Positions 17,086-26,831 are shown, numbered from the stretch's first letter. The stretch: 64,000 nt of DNA from DYKG01 sp964596185 (GCA_964596185.1 CAZQUE010000003.1:62001-126000), one strand, 5' to 3'. Notes: generated from the sequence alone by a model not told the origin. Program-made: numbers and translations.

Positions 17086-19983
17086 ATGATCATCGGAGCG
17101 ATTTTGGCTCTGCTGATCATTCTACCCGCAAACTTTATGGCGGAAAATCTTGATGAATTAGCCAGAAAAGACTTTCGACATAAGCTGATGCGTAAGTATC
17201 TGCTGTTACAGAACGATTTGTTAAGATTCAAGCTTGACCTTGTTCCCCGCTACCAGATTCAAAGAATAATCAATGAGGTTGAGAAATCCGCGGGACTGGT
17301 AGCTCTGAAACAGACTTTACCAAATTTTTCTTCGAAAGATTTCGTTGAGATCTACGACCAGGGCATGTTGACCCGGATACTGTCGATTTTGGCTAAAGAT
17401 CATGGTTTACAACCGATTTATCTTGGAGTTGCTTCAGCCGATGTTGGAAATTACTGGTCATGGACCGGGCAGCCCTTTTCCTGGCTTTCTCAAGCAAAAA
17501 GGGAGCTGCTTGACCTTAATATAAGCTGTTACATAACTGATTTGAATGGAATTGACCCGGTTACGGTTGATAAAAACGCTGCTGACAATTTTTTGCAGCG
17601 ATTGATCGAGGCGCGTGGCAGTCATAAAAATTCGGCTGATGCTTTTTATTTCTCCTTTAGGGAAGCCTTCTCTGAAATGGCCTATAGTCCACGCTATTCG
17701 GCAAATACTTATGAAATATGCTGTGATCGATTCGACAGCTTGCGTTTGTTCGTTCACTATAATCGTTTGAAGGATCGTGAGAAATTTTACGGGGGCTACA
17801 TGCTGGTTTTTGCCAGTCGCGATCTTAAGCCGGCATTTTTTTTGCATAAAGCTTTAGAATTGGGGTTTGCCGGAGTAAAGCGTGCATATAGTCGCGAATC
17901 ATTTACTCCTTCGCACCTTGTTTTGAGCAGCGGAATGTCCTCAGATTTGCGGGGCTATCATGATTTGTCATCTAAAAAAAGCCCCTTGCCTCAAGAAATT
18001 TTTGTTGGCATTGATTTTTCAAATGAAATATTCAATTTAAATAAATTTAGGAAAAGCCTTTCTTTTGTCCGAAATTTAGCGGTTCTAATCGCATTTTTTC
18101 TAATGATAAGATTGTTTCTATTTGGAATAACTGGCTTTTCCCAGTTGAGAAAGAGCTTCCTGGCGGTAGTAGTTTCAGTAATTTTCATACCTTATCTGAT
18201 TCTTGGGAATCTTACCTACATAATTTTCGGCAGTCTTGAGAATTTGCATGTTGAAGAGGTGAAAGCAGAACTTGAGCGTTATTTTTACGAACTTGATTAC
18301 TATTATCATGACCAAAAGATTCAGCATTTAATCCGGCTTTTTTATGCCAAAGAACAATTTATTAGAAACGTAAATTTATCGGTGTCAGAATTTGCCGAGT
18401 TACATGCTCATGAGGTTGTAGAACCTGGATTTCATGCAAATTTCTATATTTACCGTAATGATGCATTCACCAGAAAATTTGATTCCGGGTTTCGTGGCAG
18501 CACCAGACCAAACAGGTTTTTAACTGCACTTGGAGCGCGATATCTCGAGCAGATCGGAGCTCTGGATAAAAATAAGCCGGCGGCACGTAAGGATCTTGAA
18601 ATATCGAGGCTTACCGATGGATTCCTTTCAGAACTGCGCGAGGGAAACCTCGAGCATTTTATTCTTGCCTCTGAAGGTAATGTTACGCGGGACATTGCCA
18701 AGATAGACGATTTTTCCCGGATGGTCTATTTTTTGATTCCAGAGAATGAGCGGATTTCAGCACCTGTTAAGGCAATTGCTTTCGGAAATGTGGCTGATGT
18801 TAACACCAATATTTATCAACAGCATTGTTTTCATCGTGACATTTTTTACCGACAATCAAAATTTGCTGATGCTCATTTGGCATTGGGTATAAGGCGTGGC
18901 GAGGGTTCGGTCTCAAGATGGTGGCCTGACGATGTTGGAGTTGGCAATAATCTTAAACGATTGCTTGATCTTGTGGCACTTACAAACAGTAATGGGCAAT
19001 TATTGGATTTAAAAGAAGGACGAATAAATTTGGAAAGCTGGCGTTTTGCTAATGGCGACAGTTCCATTTTTGCCGGAGAGATTCATGCAACTCCTGATTA
19101 TCTACTTGAATTGGTGATCAGGGTCTTCCCCTTGTTGCTGCTACTTTTCTCAATAATTTCGATATTTTTGTTTTCAGACGTTTTGAATTCGATGTTCGTC
19201 TTGCCAGTTCAAGGGTTTGCTAGCGCTGCATTTTCAATAAAAGCCGGTCATTTCATGACCAGGGTTGTGGCCGGTGGCTGTGATGAACTTTCAGAGTTGG
19301 CCCGGAGTTTTAACTTGATGGCAATCGGTTTGCAGCAGCGTGAGAGTCTGCGGCGGTTTATTTCTGAAGATCTTTTCTGGAAAATTAAGCAACGTAACGA
19401 GGAACTGGCTTTCGGAAAATTACAGGAAAAAGAAGTTAGCGTATTGGCTTCTGATATTCGGAGCTTTACAAGTATCAGTGAAAAATTTCCGGCTGATGAA
19501 GTGGTGCTTTTGTTAAATGATTACTTTACGGAGATGGAAGCTGCTATTGCCGGGGCGGGTGGTGTGATTGTTCGATTTGTTGGTGATGCTGTTGTTGCTG
19601 TCTTTCAGGGAAATAGTCCTGATAAAAATTGTGCGGCCGCGGTTAATGCGGCAGTTGAGATGCGTAAAGCGCTTTTCCGATTAAACCATCAACGTAAAAA
19701 TCTAGGCTTTTTTGCCGTCGAAAACGGCATCGGTATTGCCACGGGGGTGGCGGTTACCGGCATTTCCGGTTCCCAGAAAGGGCGAAAGGCATTTTGTGTT
19801 ATGGGTGAGGTCACCCAGATTGCCGAGAATCTGGAAGCCAAGAGTAAGAATTCTAATTTTAACAAAATCATAATTTGCGAAAAATCCGCTCAGCTTTTGC
19901 AGAAAAAAGCGGATCTGGTTCTATTGAAATCGGATGAAAACTTTGTTGAGGCTTATGATTTTAAGGGTTGGAGAGATGACTGA
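17086..19983 (+). CDS. Membrane class III nucleotide cyclase, C1-like half site
   Basis: A protein of about 965 residues: N-terminal transmembrane helix, large extracytoplasmic sensor region, further helices near 325-385 and 675-695, a HAMP-like linker (LPVQGFASAAF... DELSELARSFN), and a C-terminal class III cyclase domain from about 780. Both metal Asp residues are present: Asp790 in VLASDIRSFT and Asp834 in RFVGDAVVAVF. The residues that recognise the base and stabilise the transition state are not: the Lys is Arg830, the Asn of the GDxVNxAxR motif is Gln911, and the Arg is Asn915 (sequence VMGEVTQIAENLE). A homodimer should therefore be inactive. The next gene has the opposite complement. 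ATG at 17086 has AGGA upstream; a TTG at 17056 is an alternative. Confidence 0.85.
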   Translation: MIIGAILALLIILPANFMAENLDELARKDFRHKLMRKYLLLQNDLLRFKLDLVPRYQIQRIINEVEKSAGLVALKQTLPNFSSKDFVEIYDQGMLTRILSILAKDHGLQPIYLGVASADVGNYWSWTGQPFSWLSQAKRELLDLNISCYITDLNGIDPVTVDKNAADNFLQRLIEARGSHKNSADAFYFSFREAFSEMAYSPRYSANTYEICCDRFDSLRLFVHYNRLKDREKFYGGYMLVFASRDLKPAFFLHKALELGFAGVKRAYSRESFTPSHLVLSSGMSSDLRGYHDLSSKKSPLPQEIFVGIDFSNEIFNLNKFRKSLSFVRNLAVLIAFFLMIRLFLFGITGFSQLRKSFLAVVVSVIFIPYLILGNLTYIIFGSLENLHVEEVKAELERYFYELDYYYHDQKIQHLIRLFYAKEQFIRNVNLSVSEFAELHAHEVVEPGFHANFYIYRNDAFTRKFDSGFRGSTRPNRFLTALGARYLEQIGALDKNKPAARKDLEISRLTDGFLSELREGNLEHFILASEGNVTRDIAKIDDFSRMVYFLIPENERISAPVKAIAFGNVADVNTNIYQQHCFHRDIFYRQSKFADAHLALGIRRGEGSVSRWWPDDVGVGNNLKRLLDLVALTNSNGQLLDLKEGRINLESWRFANGDSSIFAGEIHATPDYLLELVIRVFPLLLLLFSIISIFLFSDVLNSMFVLPVQGFASAAFSIKAGHFMTRVVAGGCDELSELARSFNLMAIGLQQRESLRRFISEDLFWKIKQRNEELAFGKLQEKEVSVLASDIRSFTSISEKFPADEVVLLLNDYFTEMEAAIAGAGGVIVRFVGDAVVAVFQGNSPDKNCAAAVNAAVEMRKALFRLNHQRKNLGFFAVENGIGIATGVAVTGISGSQKGRKAFCVMGEVTQIAENLEAKSKNSNFNKIIICEKSAQLLQKKADLVLLKSDENFVEAYDFKGWRDD

Positions 19984-22771
19984 AAAATTCATAAGAATCG
20001 ATCGCCGGGTTTCAGCAACAACTTTATTGTTGTGTTGGCTATTCATTTTTCTTTTGCCGGCAATTACCTTTCAGTTATGCCTTGACTGGTTGTTTGATTT
20101 GACCTTCAAGGCTAATTGTCGTGCGGTCAACCATCAACTGATCAATGAACTAACCAGATTCAAAAAACAGGCTACGACCGAATATGCTCTTGAAAAAATG
20201 CTTGAAGATTCTTTCAATAAAATGTTTGAAAGTGATCATAAATTTTCTAAGAATGAGCTGGTGCAGTTGATTGAGGAAAAAACAGGAGCAAAAGTTGCGC
20301 TTTTAGTAAGGCATGGCGCAAGCACAAAAGAATTGCAGATCGTTCAGTCGAAGGAGTTCTCAAAGTTTATAAATGTTTTGCCACGAAAATTGACCCAGAG
20401 ATTTCTATTGGAATTATACAAAGATGGCATTGCAAATGAGGGTAAATTATTTTTAAGGCAGCAGTTCATGCTTATTGCCGAACCTGCTTTGGTTGTTTCG
20501 CGTGTTTGCAAGTCGGTTTCCGGAAAATTTCGAGGCCCGGTTTATTTCTATTATTGTCCGAAACGTTCTCAGGGAAAAACTGTTGAAGGTTTTTTTCTAA
20601 TGATTATTGGTAGAGAAATAAATTACCGTAGGATCCTTGAATCGTCTCTGGTTTCTGAAAATGCTTTGATAAAAAGGAGTTTTGAAAAACTTGGTTTTGA
20701 GTTGCCCCGGCGCATGCATAACAACAATTCGATCATCAGCAGCTTTACAACCGATCTTCAAGGTTATTCTTTGAGCGGAATGCCTTTGCAGGAAATGGTG
20801 GTTGACCTGATTCAACGCGGAACCCTTTTCCCCTACGGAATCGAGACAACGGTTAAAAAGATGCCGGTTTTACGTGTATCTATTGCGAACAGGCACCTGC
20901 AGCATCTCCTTTTTCCGTATCGGGAAAACTTTCGGCAAGGCTTGCTGCTAGGCATCTTGTTCGGTGCAATAATGCTTTTACATCTGCATTTATTTGGAGA
21001 GAATTTTCGGGCTGGTCTGCGACAAAAGGCTCTTATAGGTCTTGCTTTGATAACTTTTTTACCAATCGCGCTGTTGTTGGTGGCAACAGTCACCTGGTCA
21101 GAGTTCAGCTTTATTGAAGAACGTTATCTTAACGAGAGTCGGATCCGCAATATTGCTGAATCGGCGCAACAGAAATTCAATGACCATCTTGCCAACTCTC
21201 AATTGCAAACATTGAATCTGGCAAAAGAATTGGAAAATGAAAAAGTCGTTATGTCTGGTGAAAGCATAAAGAATTGTTTGAAACGCTTTATTGAGGCAAC
21301 GGGGGCATCAATGGCGGGTTACGATCATTTGGTCTCCGGGTCCACTTTTGTGTCGAATGAAATACCAACTGGCATTGAAAAGAATGAGGAAGAAATACTA
21401 AAGGATGCTTCGCGAACATTGCTGAATACATTCGATCAAAATGGAAACTTCAATCTGAGCTATATTGATGGGGTTAATAATTCTTTTTCTGCCGTTAATC
21501 CCGCCTTTGTCAATGAAATGCTTTGTTCGTCTGGTCGTCTTTTCGAATACGGTCGTTTTCGCACTGGAAACCGTTATTCCATCGTAGCTCAATTGTTTGC
21601 TGGCAAACCTTCAGCTCGAGCACTGGTAATAGTAAGGTATTCTGCAAAATCTTTGTTAAAAGGTTTTGCTGAAAAATTTTTTCAGCAAAACCAAAGTTTG
21701 GGCAACATGGGAAGAGTGCGTTTGTTTCGATATGAGTTTGAAGCGGATAAACCAAGGTTTTTTAATTGTTTTAACGACGAGAGAATTGAAAACCAGCATT
21801 TGCAAAAGCAATTGAATGATGCTTTGCAAGGTAATGGGACTTTGCTTGACGGTTCCGGGCGAAAAATTCGTCTATTTCAGCTTCTGGCAGGATTCCCGAT
21901 GATAATCAATGTTGAATCAAATGAAATTGAGACTGAAGAATTCTACTTGAAAACTTTTTTTGTCGTTGCTGTTTCCATAATTTTGCTGATGGTATTTGCC
22001 TATCTTGTACTGGGAAAAATCTACATTGATCCTATTCAAGAATTTGTCCGGGTAACCAGAAGTGTTGCCAGAAATGAACTCAATTGCTGTCCTCAGATAA
22101 AAAGCCGCGATGAGTTTCTGCATCTGAAATCTGCGTTTGTCGAAATGATCGAGGGTATTTCACAGAAGGAGACGATGTCTCAATTTGTTTCGCAGGATGT
22201 TTTGGATGCGGTTCATGGAAACCTGACATCAGGATTGGAGCCTGGCGGAGAAAAAGTGGAATCAACGGTCTGCTTTGTGCGTATGCCTTTGTTGAGTTCA
22301 TTGAAGAAACCAGAAGAAATCGTTCGTCATTTGAGCTTTTTCATGGAGCTGATCGAGAGTCTGACAATTAGATATTCAGGTACTATAGATAAGATAATCG
22401 AAGACACAATCATGCTTGTTTTTCGGGGAGAAAATCATGCCTTAAAGGCTGCAAATACTGTTCTTGAGGCTAGTCTTGCCTGTCGCCAGGAAAAAGGCGA
22501 AATTCAGGCTGGAATTGCCTCGGGCACGGTTATCTCTGGAAAAATAGGCTCAAGACTTGGCAAGCTTGATTTTACTGTGATCGGTGATACGGTTAACCTG
22601 GCGGCACGGCTCAAAACAGAGGCTAAGTCGGCAAAACATACCGGTATTATCATTGCCCCCTCGACCATTCGTCTTTTAAGGGGAAAGGCTGGAGTTGAAT
22701 TTTTAAAACGGGTTGCTATCAAAGGTAAAAGTCGCGAATACCCACTTTATGAACTGACCAAACTTCGTTGA
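19976..22771 (+). CDS. Membrane class III nucleotide cyclase, C2-like half site
   Basis: A protein of about 931 residues with the same plan as its upstream neighbour: N-terminal helix (TTLLLCWLFIFLLPAIT), sensor region, helices near 310-335 and 350-370, a helix near 665-685, HAMP-like stretch, then a cyclase domain from about 755. Here Lys806 (DKIIEDTIMLVF), Thr867, Asn874 and Arg878 (TVIGDTVNLAARL) are intact, as is the second metal Asp810. The first metal Asp is missing: the segment TVCFVRMPLLSSL has Arg769 at that place. This is the mirror image of the upstream protein. The start ATG at 19976 overlaps the upstream stop by 8 nt behind GGAGAG, so the two subunits are translationally coupled, which fits a heterodimer. 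Confidence 0.85.
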   Translation: MTEKFIRIDRRVSATTLLLCWLFIFLLPAITFQLCLDWLFDLTFKANCRAVNHQLINELTRFKKQATTEYALEKMLEDSFNKMFESDHKFSKNELVQLIEEKTGAKVALLVRHGASTKELQIVQSKEFSKFINVLPRKLTQRFLLELYKDGIANEGKLFLRQQFMLIAEPALVVSRVCKSVSGKFRGPVYFYYCPKRSQGKTVEGFFLMIIGREINYRRILESSLVSENALIKRSFEKLGFELPRRMHNNNSIISSFTTDLQGYSLSGMPLQEMVVDLIQRGTLFPYGIETTVKKMPVLRVSIANRHLQHLLFPYRENFRQGLLLGILFGAIMLLHLHLFGENFRAGLRQKALIGLALITFLPIALLLVATVTWSEFSFIEERYLNESRIRNIAESAQQKFNDHLANSQLQTLNLAKELENEKVVMSGESIKNCLKRFIEATGASMAGYDHLVSGSTFVSNEIPTGIEKNEEEILKDASRTLLNTFDQNGNFNLSYIDGVNNSFSAVNPAFVNEMLCSSGRLFEYGRFRTGNRYSIVAQLFAGKPSARALVIVRYSAKSLLKGFAEKFFQQNQSLGNMGRVRLFRYEFEADKPRFFNCFNDERIENQHLQKQLNDALQGNGTLLDGSGRKIRLFQLLAGFPMIINVESNEIETEEFYLKTFFVVAVSIILLMVFAYLVLGKIYIDPIQEFVRVTRSVARNELNCCPQIKSRDEFLHLKSAFVEMIEGISQKETMSQFVSQDVLDAVHGNLTSGLEPGGEKVESTVCFVRMPLLSSLKKPEEIVRHLSFFMELIESLTIRYSGTIDKIIEDTIMLVFRGENHALKAANTVLEASLACRQEKGEIQAGIASGTVISGKIGSRLGKLDFTVIGDTVNLAARLKTEAKSAKHTGIIIAPSTIRLLRGKAGVEFLKRVAIKGKSREYPLYELTKLR

Positions 22772-22884
22772 GGCTTCCTGGTGAGGTTTTAAGTGGTTAT
22801 TTGATTGTTGGCGGATTTCCAGAGAAACAATGCGCTCAATCAACGATGAGATTCCAGGTTTTTATTCTGAGCAAATCTACCGGG

Positions 22885-23202
22885 TCACTTTTTCTTTTTG
22901 GGAACTGGCAACGCCGCTGCTGTGATGCGAACAAGCTCGGTCAGCCACTCGTGGTCTTCCAGACGATCTTCAATTAACAGGGCGGGTTTGGCGCTGGGGT
23001 AAGGTGATTCTTCAGTTAGATTACCCGAAAATTTTGCGCCTTCATCGGTCTTTTTGACAAAAAGCCGGTTGTCACAAATCAGGGCAACAATTTTTCCATC
23101 GAGATATATCGCATACTCGCCGAACATTTTGCGGCAGGTCACTTCAAGCTGTGAACTCAGCATTTCAATAATGAAATCAACATAATCCTGATCTGAAGCC
23201 AT
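22885..23202 (-). CDS. TfoX N-terminal-domain protein
   Basis: A 105-residue protein resembling the TfoX_N family: VTCRKMFGEYAIYLDGKIVALICDNRLFVK is the conserved core (RKMFGGxGxYxxGxxFAxI pattern), and the end is Lys-rich. In gammaproteobacteria TfoX regulates competence, but short stand-alone TfoX_N proteins are widespread and mostly uncharacterised, so a competence role is not claimed even though type IV pilus genes are in the window. ATG at the 23202 end was chosen because GGAGAG sits 4-5 nt upstream of it; an ATG four codons earlier lacks that spacing. Confidence 0.75.
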   Translation of the reverse strand: MASDQDYVDFIIEMLSSQLEVTCRKMFGEYAIYLDGKIVALICDNRLFVKKTDEGAKFSGNLTEESPYPSAKPALLIEDRLEDHEWLTELVRITAAALPVPKKKK

Positions 23203-23263
23203 GTTTCTCTCCATTCTGGAAGCCGTATTTCGCAGTCTCTTTTTCGCAGCCTAACAAAAGAAT

Positions 23264-23294
23264 TTGCAGAGGTCAAAGTTAAAAAATGTATAAT
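23264..23294 (+). promoter_or_regulatory. Candidate promoter upstream of GNAT gene
   Basis: A perfect -10 TATAAT (23289-23294) lies 57 nt before the ATG at 23351, with TTGCAG (23264-23269) 19 nt upstream. The spacing is longer than the ideal 17 nt. Confidence 0.4.
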
Positions 23295-23350
23295 GCATTT
23301 GTAAAGGTGTTTTTTCGATATGAAAAAGAGTCTGGTGTGTAGAATTAATT

Positions 23351-23863
23351 ATGGAATCAAAATCTTATTTGAATGTGTGTGAGGCCTCTGAAGAGCACAA
23401 GAAAGTCTTTGTTGAATGGGGTCGCGCCTGTCGCATCGAAGAACTTACCTGCCGCCCGATTGTCGCCGGCAAAAGGATTGCTGCCGAGTCAAAACTGATT
23501 ACCCTCGCTTTTTTTATCACTCATAGTGAAAAACCTGTCGGCAAAATGAGCTTCTTTGACTTTAACTCAAGAAATCGTTCGGCAGAATTCGGTTACATGG
23601 TAGACCCGGCTCAGCGTGGCCGTGGCATTGCCACACAAATGCTCCGGATGGGTCTGAAAAAGATTTTTTGCGATGAAAATCTCAACAAGCTTTATTGTCA
23701 GACGGCTGAATTCAATATTCCATCGATCAGGCTTCTGAAAAAGTCGGGCTTTCATCTCGACGGAACCCTGCGCGAGCATCACGAGTTAGATGGAAAGCTA
23801 TATTCCGATCTTGTCTTCAGCATTCTGAGACGCGAGTTTGAAGCCGTGGAGAAGACATGGTAG
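23351..23863 (+). CDS. GNAT-family N-acetyltransferase (RimJ/RimL type)
   Basis: A 170-residue acetyltransferase. The acetyl-CoA site is clear: GYMVDPAQRGRGIATQMLRMGL carries the R/Q-x-x-G-x-G/A motif, followed by LNKLYCQTAEFNIPSIRLLKKSGFHLDGTLREH, the signature of the RimJ/RimL branch that acetylates N-termini, amino acids or drugs. Substrate is not predictable. It stands alone in front of a nucleotidyltransferase gene with an 82-nt gap. Confidence 0.85.
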   Translation: MESKSYLNVCEASEEHKKVFVEWGRACRIEELTCRPIVAGKRIAAESKLITLAFFITHSEKPVGKMSFFDFNSRNRSAEFGYMVDPAQRGRGIATQMLRMGLKKIFCDENLNKLYCQTAEFNIPSIRLLKKSGFHLDGTLREHHELDGKLYSDLVFSILRREFEAVEKTW

Positions 23864-23945
23864 AGATTGTGGAATTCCGCCGCGCCGCAATGCTTCAAAG
23901 AGTTTTTGCCCGAATAAACTTCAGATTTCTTCGAAGAGGTTAATA

Positions 23946-24569
23946 ATGAAAGAAATAGTAGCGTTGGCAGTTGATGAACTTAAGAAAAAATACCAGCCGC
24001 ACACAATCATTTTGTATGGATCATATGCAAGAAACGAAGAAACAGAAACCAGTGACCTTGATATTGCCGGCTTTTGCGACAAAGAAGAAGAATTGAAAGA
24101 CGCCCGGATTTTTCATGGAATCTATCTCGATGCCTGGATTCACCCGACCAGCACTTTGGAAAACGTCTCTGATGCTTCCTTGTGCTACGAAGACGGGGCT
24201 GTTCTCTATGATGAGCGCGGTCTTGGCAAGGTTTTCATTGAAAAGGTAAAAGCTTTGCAAAAGCGGGGCACAAAGCCAATGGCAAGCGGCGACCTTAGTC
24301 ATTTGAAACAATGGGTTAACAAAATGCTTGAGCGGGCCGCTAATGGCGATATAGACGGAAATTACCGCAGAACCTGGCTGCAGTTTGATTTGTTGAAAAT
24401 GTATTTTGATATTCGTGGTTTATGGTTTCTTGGCCACAAAAAAAGCTTCCAATATCTGCAGAAGCATGATGCAGAAGGTTACAGACTGTTCGAGGCTGTT
24501 TACAGTCGTCCGCAAGATATTGAAGCTCTCAGAAAACTCGCAGTGTTTGTCGTCGAAATTCAGGGATAA
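23946..24569 (+). CDS. Nucleotidyltransferase-fold protein (MNT/ANT-like)
   Basis: A 207-residue protein with an N-terminal nucleotidyltransferase domain: GSYARNEETETSDLDI at residues 25-40 contains the GS...DxD motif with Asp38 and Asp40 as metal ligands, and a downstream Asp in YLDAWI. The C-terminal half is helical (HEPN-like in character, but no RxxxxH motif is evident). Family members transfer AMP or other nucleotides to small molecules, proteins or RNA, including antibiotic adenylyltransferases and MNT antitoxins. No separate HEPN toxin gene is adjacent. ATG at 23946 follows AGAGG; frame extension upstream has no ribosome site. Confidence 0.75.
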   Translation: MKEIVALAVDELKKKYQPHTIILYGSYARNEETETSDLDIAGFCDKEEELKDARIFHGIYLDAWIHPTSTLENVSDASLCYEDGAVLYDERGLGKVFIEKVKALQKRGTKPMASGDLSHLKQWVNKMLERAANGDIDGNYRRTWLQFDLLKMYFDIRGLWFLGHKKSFQYLQKHDAEGYRLFEAVYSRPQDIEALRKLAVFVVEIQG

Positions 24570-24694
24570 AGAGGCTGCTTAAATAGTTCATCTGGGGCGC
24601 AATTATCAAAATTGTACTCTGGCTGAAAGCGCAGATTCTCGCTATAATCATTTCTGAGTTACGTCAGACTGAAAAATAGGATTCTTTAAAAGAC

Positions 24695-25525
24695 ATGGAA
24701 AGAAAAGAATTTGAACAGATCTTGAAGCGGGCCCTTGAATTACAGAGTCTGCAGAAAAAGAAAACCGAAGAAAGCGAAAGCAGCTATTCAGCTGAAGATT
24801 TGCATTCAGCCGCATCCAGACTTGGCATAAGCCAGGATATTCTCGAAAAGGCCATTTCTGAAACCGGTAACAAATTCAAGAAATTTCACCTGTCAGCCTC
24901 ACCTGATGATGCTAAAGAGGCTTTTTTAAAGCACTTTCTCATGCAGGAAACCAATACATCTCATCAGCATCAGCCAATGAGAATTGACCACAACACTATC
25001 AAAATAGGTTCTAACAGTGCAATCAGAATCTATCACCCTCATGGTAAGGAAATCGAGGCTTTCGTGGAATTCTCTGACGATGGCAGTGGTGGCACCAACG
25101 TGACCTGGACGGGCAATACCAGACTCAGCACCCCGACAAAACTGATTGTGGGGGGCTGGCCTTTTGGAATTCTAATTTTTATCGCAATTTCGGCATTCGT
25201 GAAAGGACTGGCTCTTACGCCGCTTCTTCCGCTTCTTCTTATGTTTTTTCTGGTCTCACAAATAATGGTCTGGGCAATGCAAAAAAACGCCGACCGGCTG
25301 GAAGAAAATCTCACCAGCTATTTTTCAAACTGCCAGACCCTGGACGAGCTAGAGGCTCACAAGCAGATGAAGAAAGAACTTGAAGAGTACAGAAACGAAA
25401 AAACAGAATCATTGAGCAACAAGCAGAAAGAGATCCTTAAAAAGCCGGTTAAAGAGCTTGAAGACGATGAAGAAGAAAACAGCGATGCTCCCGGTTTAAG
25501 TGGAGAAAAATATGAGCGAGAATAG
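24695..25525 (+). CDS. Membrane protein with cytoplasmic helical domains, unknown function
   Basis: A 276-residue protein. Residues 1-75 are charged and helical (MERKEFEQILKRALEL, then LHSAASRLGISQDILEKAI, which recalls a short helix-turn-helix-like bundle). Residues 75-150 are beta-rich. Residues 150-200 contain two transmembrane helices (PFGILIFIAISAFV and PLLPLLLMFFLVSQIMV), and the C-terminal 75 residues are a highly charged coiled coil. I do not recognise a characterised family. A perfect TATAAT lies 47-52 nt upstream of the ATG without a good -35. The stop abuts the end of the convergent esterase gene. Confidence 0.6.
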   Translation: MERKEFEQILKRALELQSLQKKKTEESESSYSAEDLHSAASRLGISQDILEKAISETGNKFKKFHLSASPDDAKEAFLKHFLMQETNTSHQHQPMRIDHNTIKIGSNSAIRIYHPHGKEIEAFVEFSDDGSGGTNVTWTGNTRLSTPTKLIVGGWPFGILIFIAISAFVKGLALTPLLPLLLMFFLVSQIMVWAMQKNADRLEENLTSYFSNCQTLDELEAHKQMKKELEEYRNEKTESLSNKQKEILKKPVKELEDDEEENSDAPGLSGEKYERE

Positions 25526-26686
25526 TCAGCGGCTACCAATTAACTGACGCAGAACCAGAGGCATGCGCTTGCGCCATGAGCCTTCTGAATGGGTGCCGCC
25601 AACGAATTCTTTGTAAATCAGACCCTTGAATTCGGGAAGTTGCTCGGCCATTGTTGCTGCCAGTTTTCTCGTGTTGGCAATCGCTTCTTCGCCTTCGCGG
25701 GTACCCATATCGACCCAGATTTTACCCTTGAATTCGCAAACCTGGTTCTTGAGCAGCCAGTCGATAATTCCGCCATTTGCCCACCAGATCGAGGGTGACA
25801 TGGCAATAATGCCGCCGAAAGTATCTTTGCGAGAAACGCCGATATAGAGCGAAATAAGCCCGCCAAGAGAAGAGCCGCCGATAAAAGTGTCGGCTCGACC
25901 GGTTCTGGTTCTGAACTTTTTATCAATCATCGGCTTGAGTTCTTTAACCAGAAATTTGGCGTAATTCTCACCATCACCGCCCTTGTGTTTAGGATCAGGA
26001 AAAGGTGTGTATTCACTCATGCGTTCTGAAGTGTTGCCAATGGCAACTACAATTGCTTCGCGCAGCTCACCTTTGCCAATGCCATCACTCATTGCTTCGT
26101 CTATTCCCCAGTCAACACCACCAAAAGAGGTGCCGGGGTCGAATAGATTGCCGCCGTCGTGCATGTAAATTACCGGATAGCGTTTCTTTTTGCTGGTCTG
26201 ATAGGAGGGCGGCAGCCAGACAATAACGTCACGCAGAGGTTTAAGGAACTTAGAGCCAATCTGAGGGAGAACCTGAAAATCTCCGGTGATTTCAGGTTGA
26301 TAAGCCGGCGTCGGAAGCTGGTCTGCCCAGGCTTCTATCTGTATTCGCTCGATGATTGGCTGGTTCGCTATTTTTATTTTTCGATTGGGGCGCTCATAGC
26401 CTTTGGCAGTTTTTTCAACGCTGGCAAAACTGCCACGGGTAAATTTGTATTCCAGTTCGGTTCCGGGAGCGAAATCAGCTTTGAACTGAAAGAGATTTGG
26501 TCCGATTTCCTGTAGTCGTTTGCCGCTTCCGGCCCAGTTCGTCAGCTGGGTTGAGTTGCCGGTTATACAAACTGGCTCATTATCGGGGGTTGATGCCGGC
26601 ACCGTTACAATAAGTGTGAGCTCAGCACCTGTCAGGCTTGCCGTAAAAATGATAAGCCAGAGAATTGTCAGTTTGTAAGCTTTCAT
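25526..26686 (-). CDS. Secreted alpha/beta-hydrolase esterase (esterase D / Fes family) with CBM20-like N-terminus
   Basis: A 386-residue exported protein. Signal peptide 1-21; residues 22-105 look like a starch-binding CBM20-type beta sandwich (VCITGNSTQLTNWAGSGKRLQ, ELEYKFTRGSF); residues 140-386 are an esterase D / enterochelin-esterase-like hydrolase. The nucleophile is Ser273 in GGSSLGG and the catalytic His is His366 in GGTHSEGSW; Asp327 in IWVDMGTREGE is a plausible acid. Similar proteins hydrolyse acetyl, feruloyl or siderophore esters; the CBM-like domain hints at a carbohydrate-linked substrate. It is transcribed alone, convergent with the gene before it and divergent from the DUF819 gene. 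Confidence 0.8.
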   Translation of the reverse strand: MKAYKLTILWLIIFTASLTGAELTLIVTVPASTPDNEPVCITGNSTQLTNWAGSGKRLQEIGPNLFQFKADFAPGTELEYKFTRGSFASVEKTAKGYERPNRKIKIANQPIIERIQIEAWADQLPTPAYQPEITGDFQVLPQIGSKFLKPLRDVIVWLPPSYQTSKKKRYPVIYMHDGGNLFDPGTSFGGVDWGIDEAMSDGIGKGELREAIVVAIGNTSERMSEYTPFPDPKHKGGDGENYAKFLVKELKPMIDKKFRTRTGRADTFIGGSSLGGLISLYIGVSRKDTFGGIIAMSPSIWWANGGIIDWLLKNQVCEFKGKIWVDMGTREGEEAIANTRKLAATMAEQLPEFKGLIYKEFVGGTHSEGSWRKRMPLVLRQLIGSR

Positions 26687-26831
26687 TGTTTGCTCCTGAA
26701 AACGTTTTTTTCATTATAGCCTTTGCCGGAAAAAATACAAACAGATAGAAATGGCAAAGTGATATGGTTATAATCAAAGGCATAAAAGACAAAACGAGTT
26801 GGCGACATCAGCTTTTGCGAAAGGATAACTT

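Noticed and set aside
22768..22977. ORF after the C2-like cyclase
   Set aside because: Runs into the opposite TfoX-N gene and shows no family features.
23838..23945. Upstream extension of the nucleotidyltransferase gene
   Set aside because: The added residues overlap the GNAT gene and have no homologous core; AGAGG before 23946 defines the better start.
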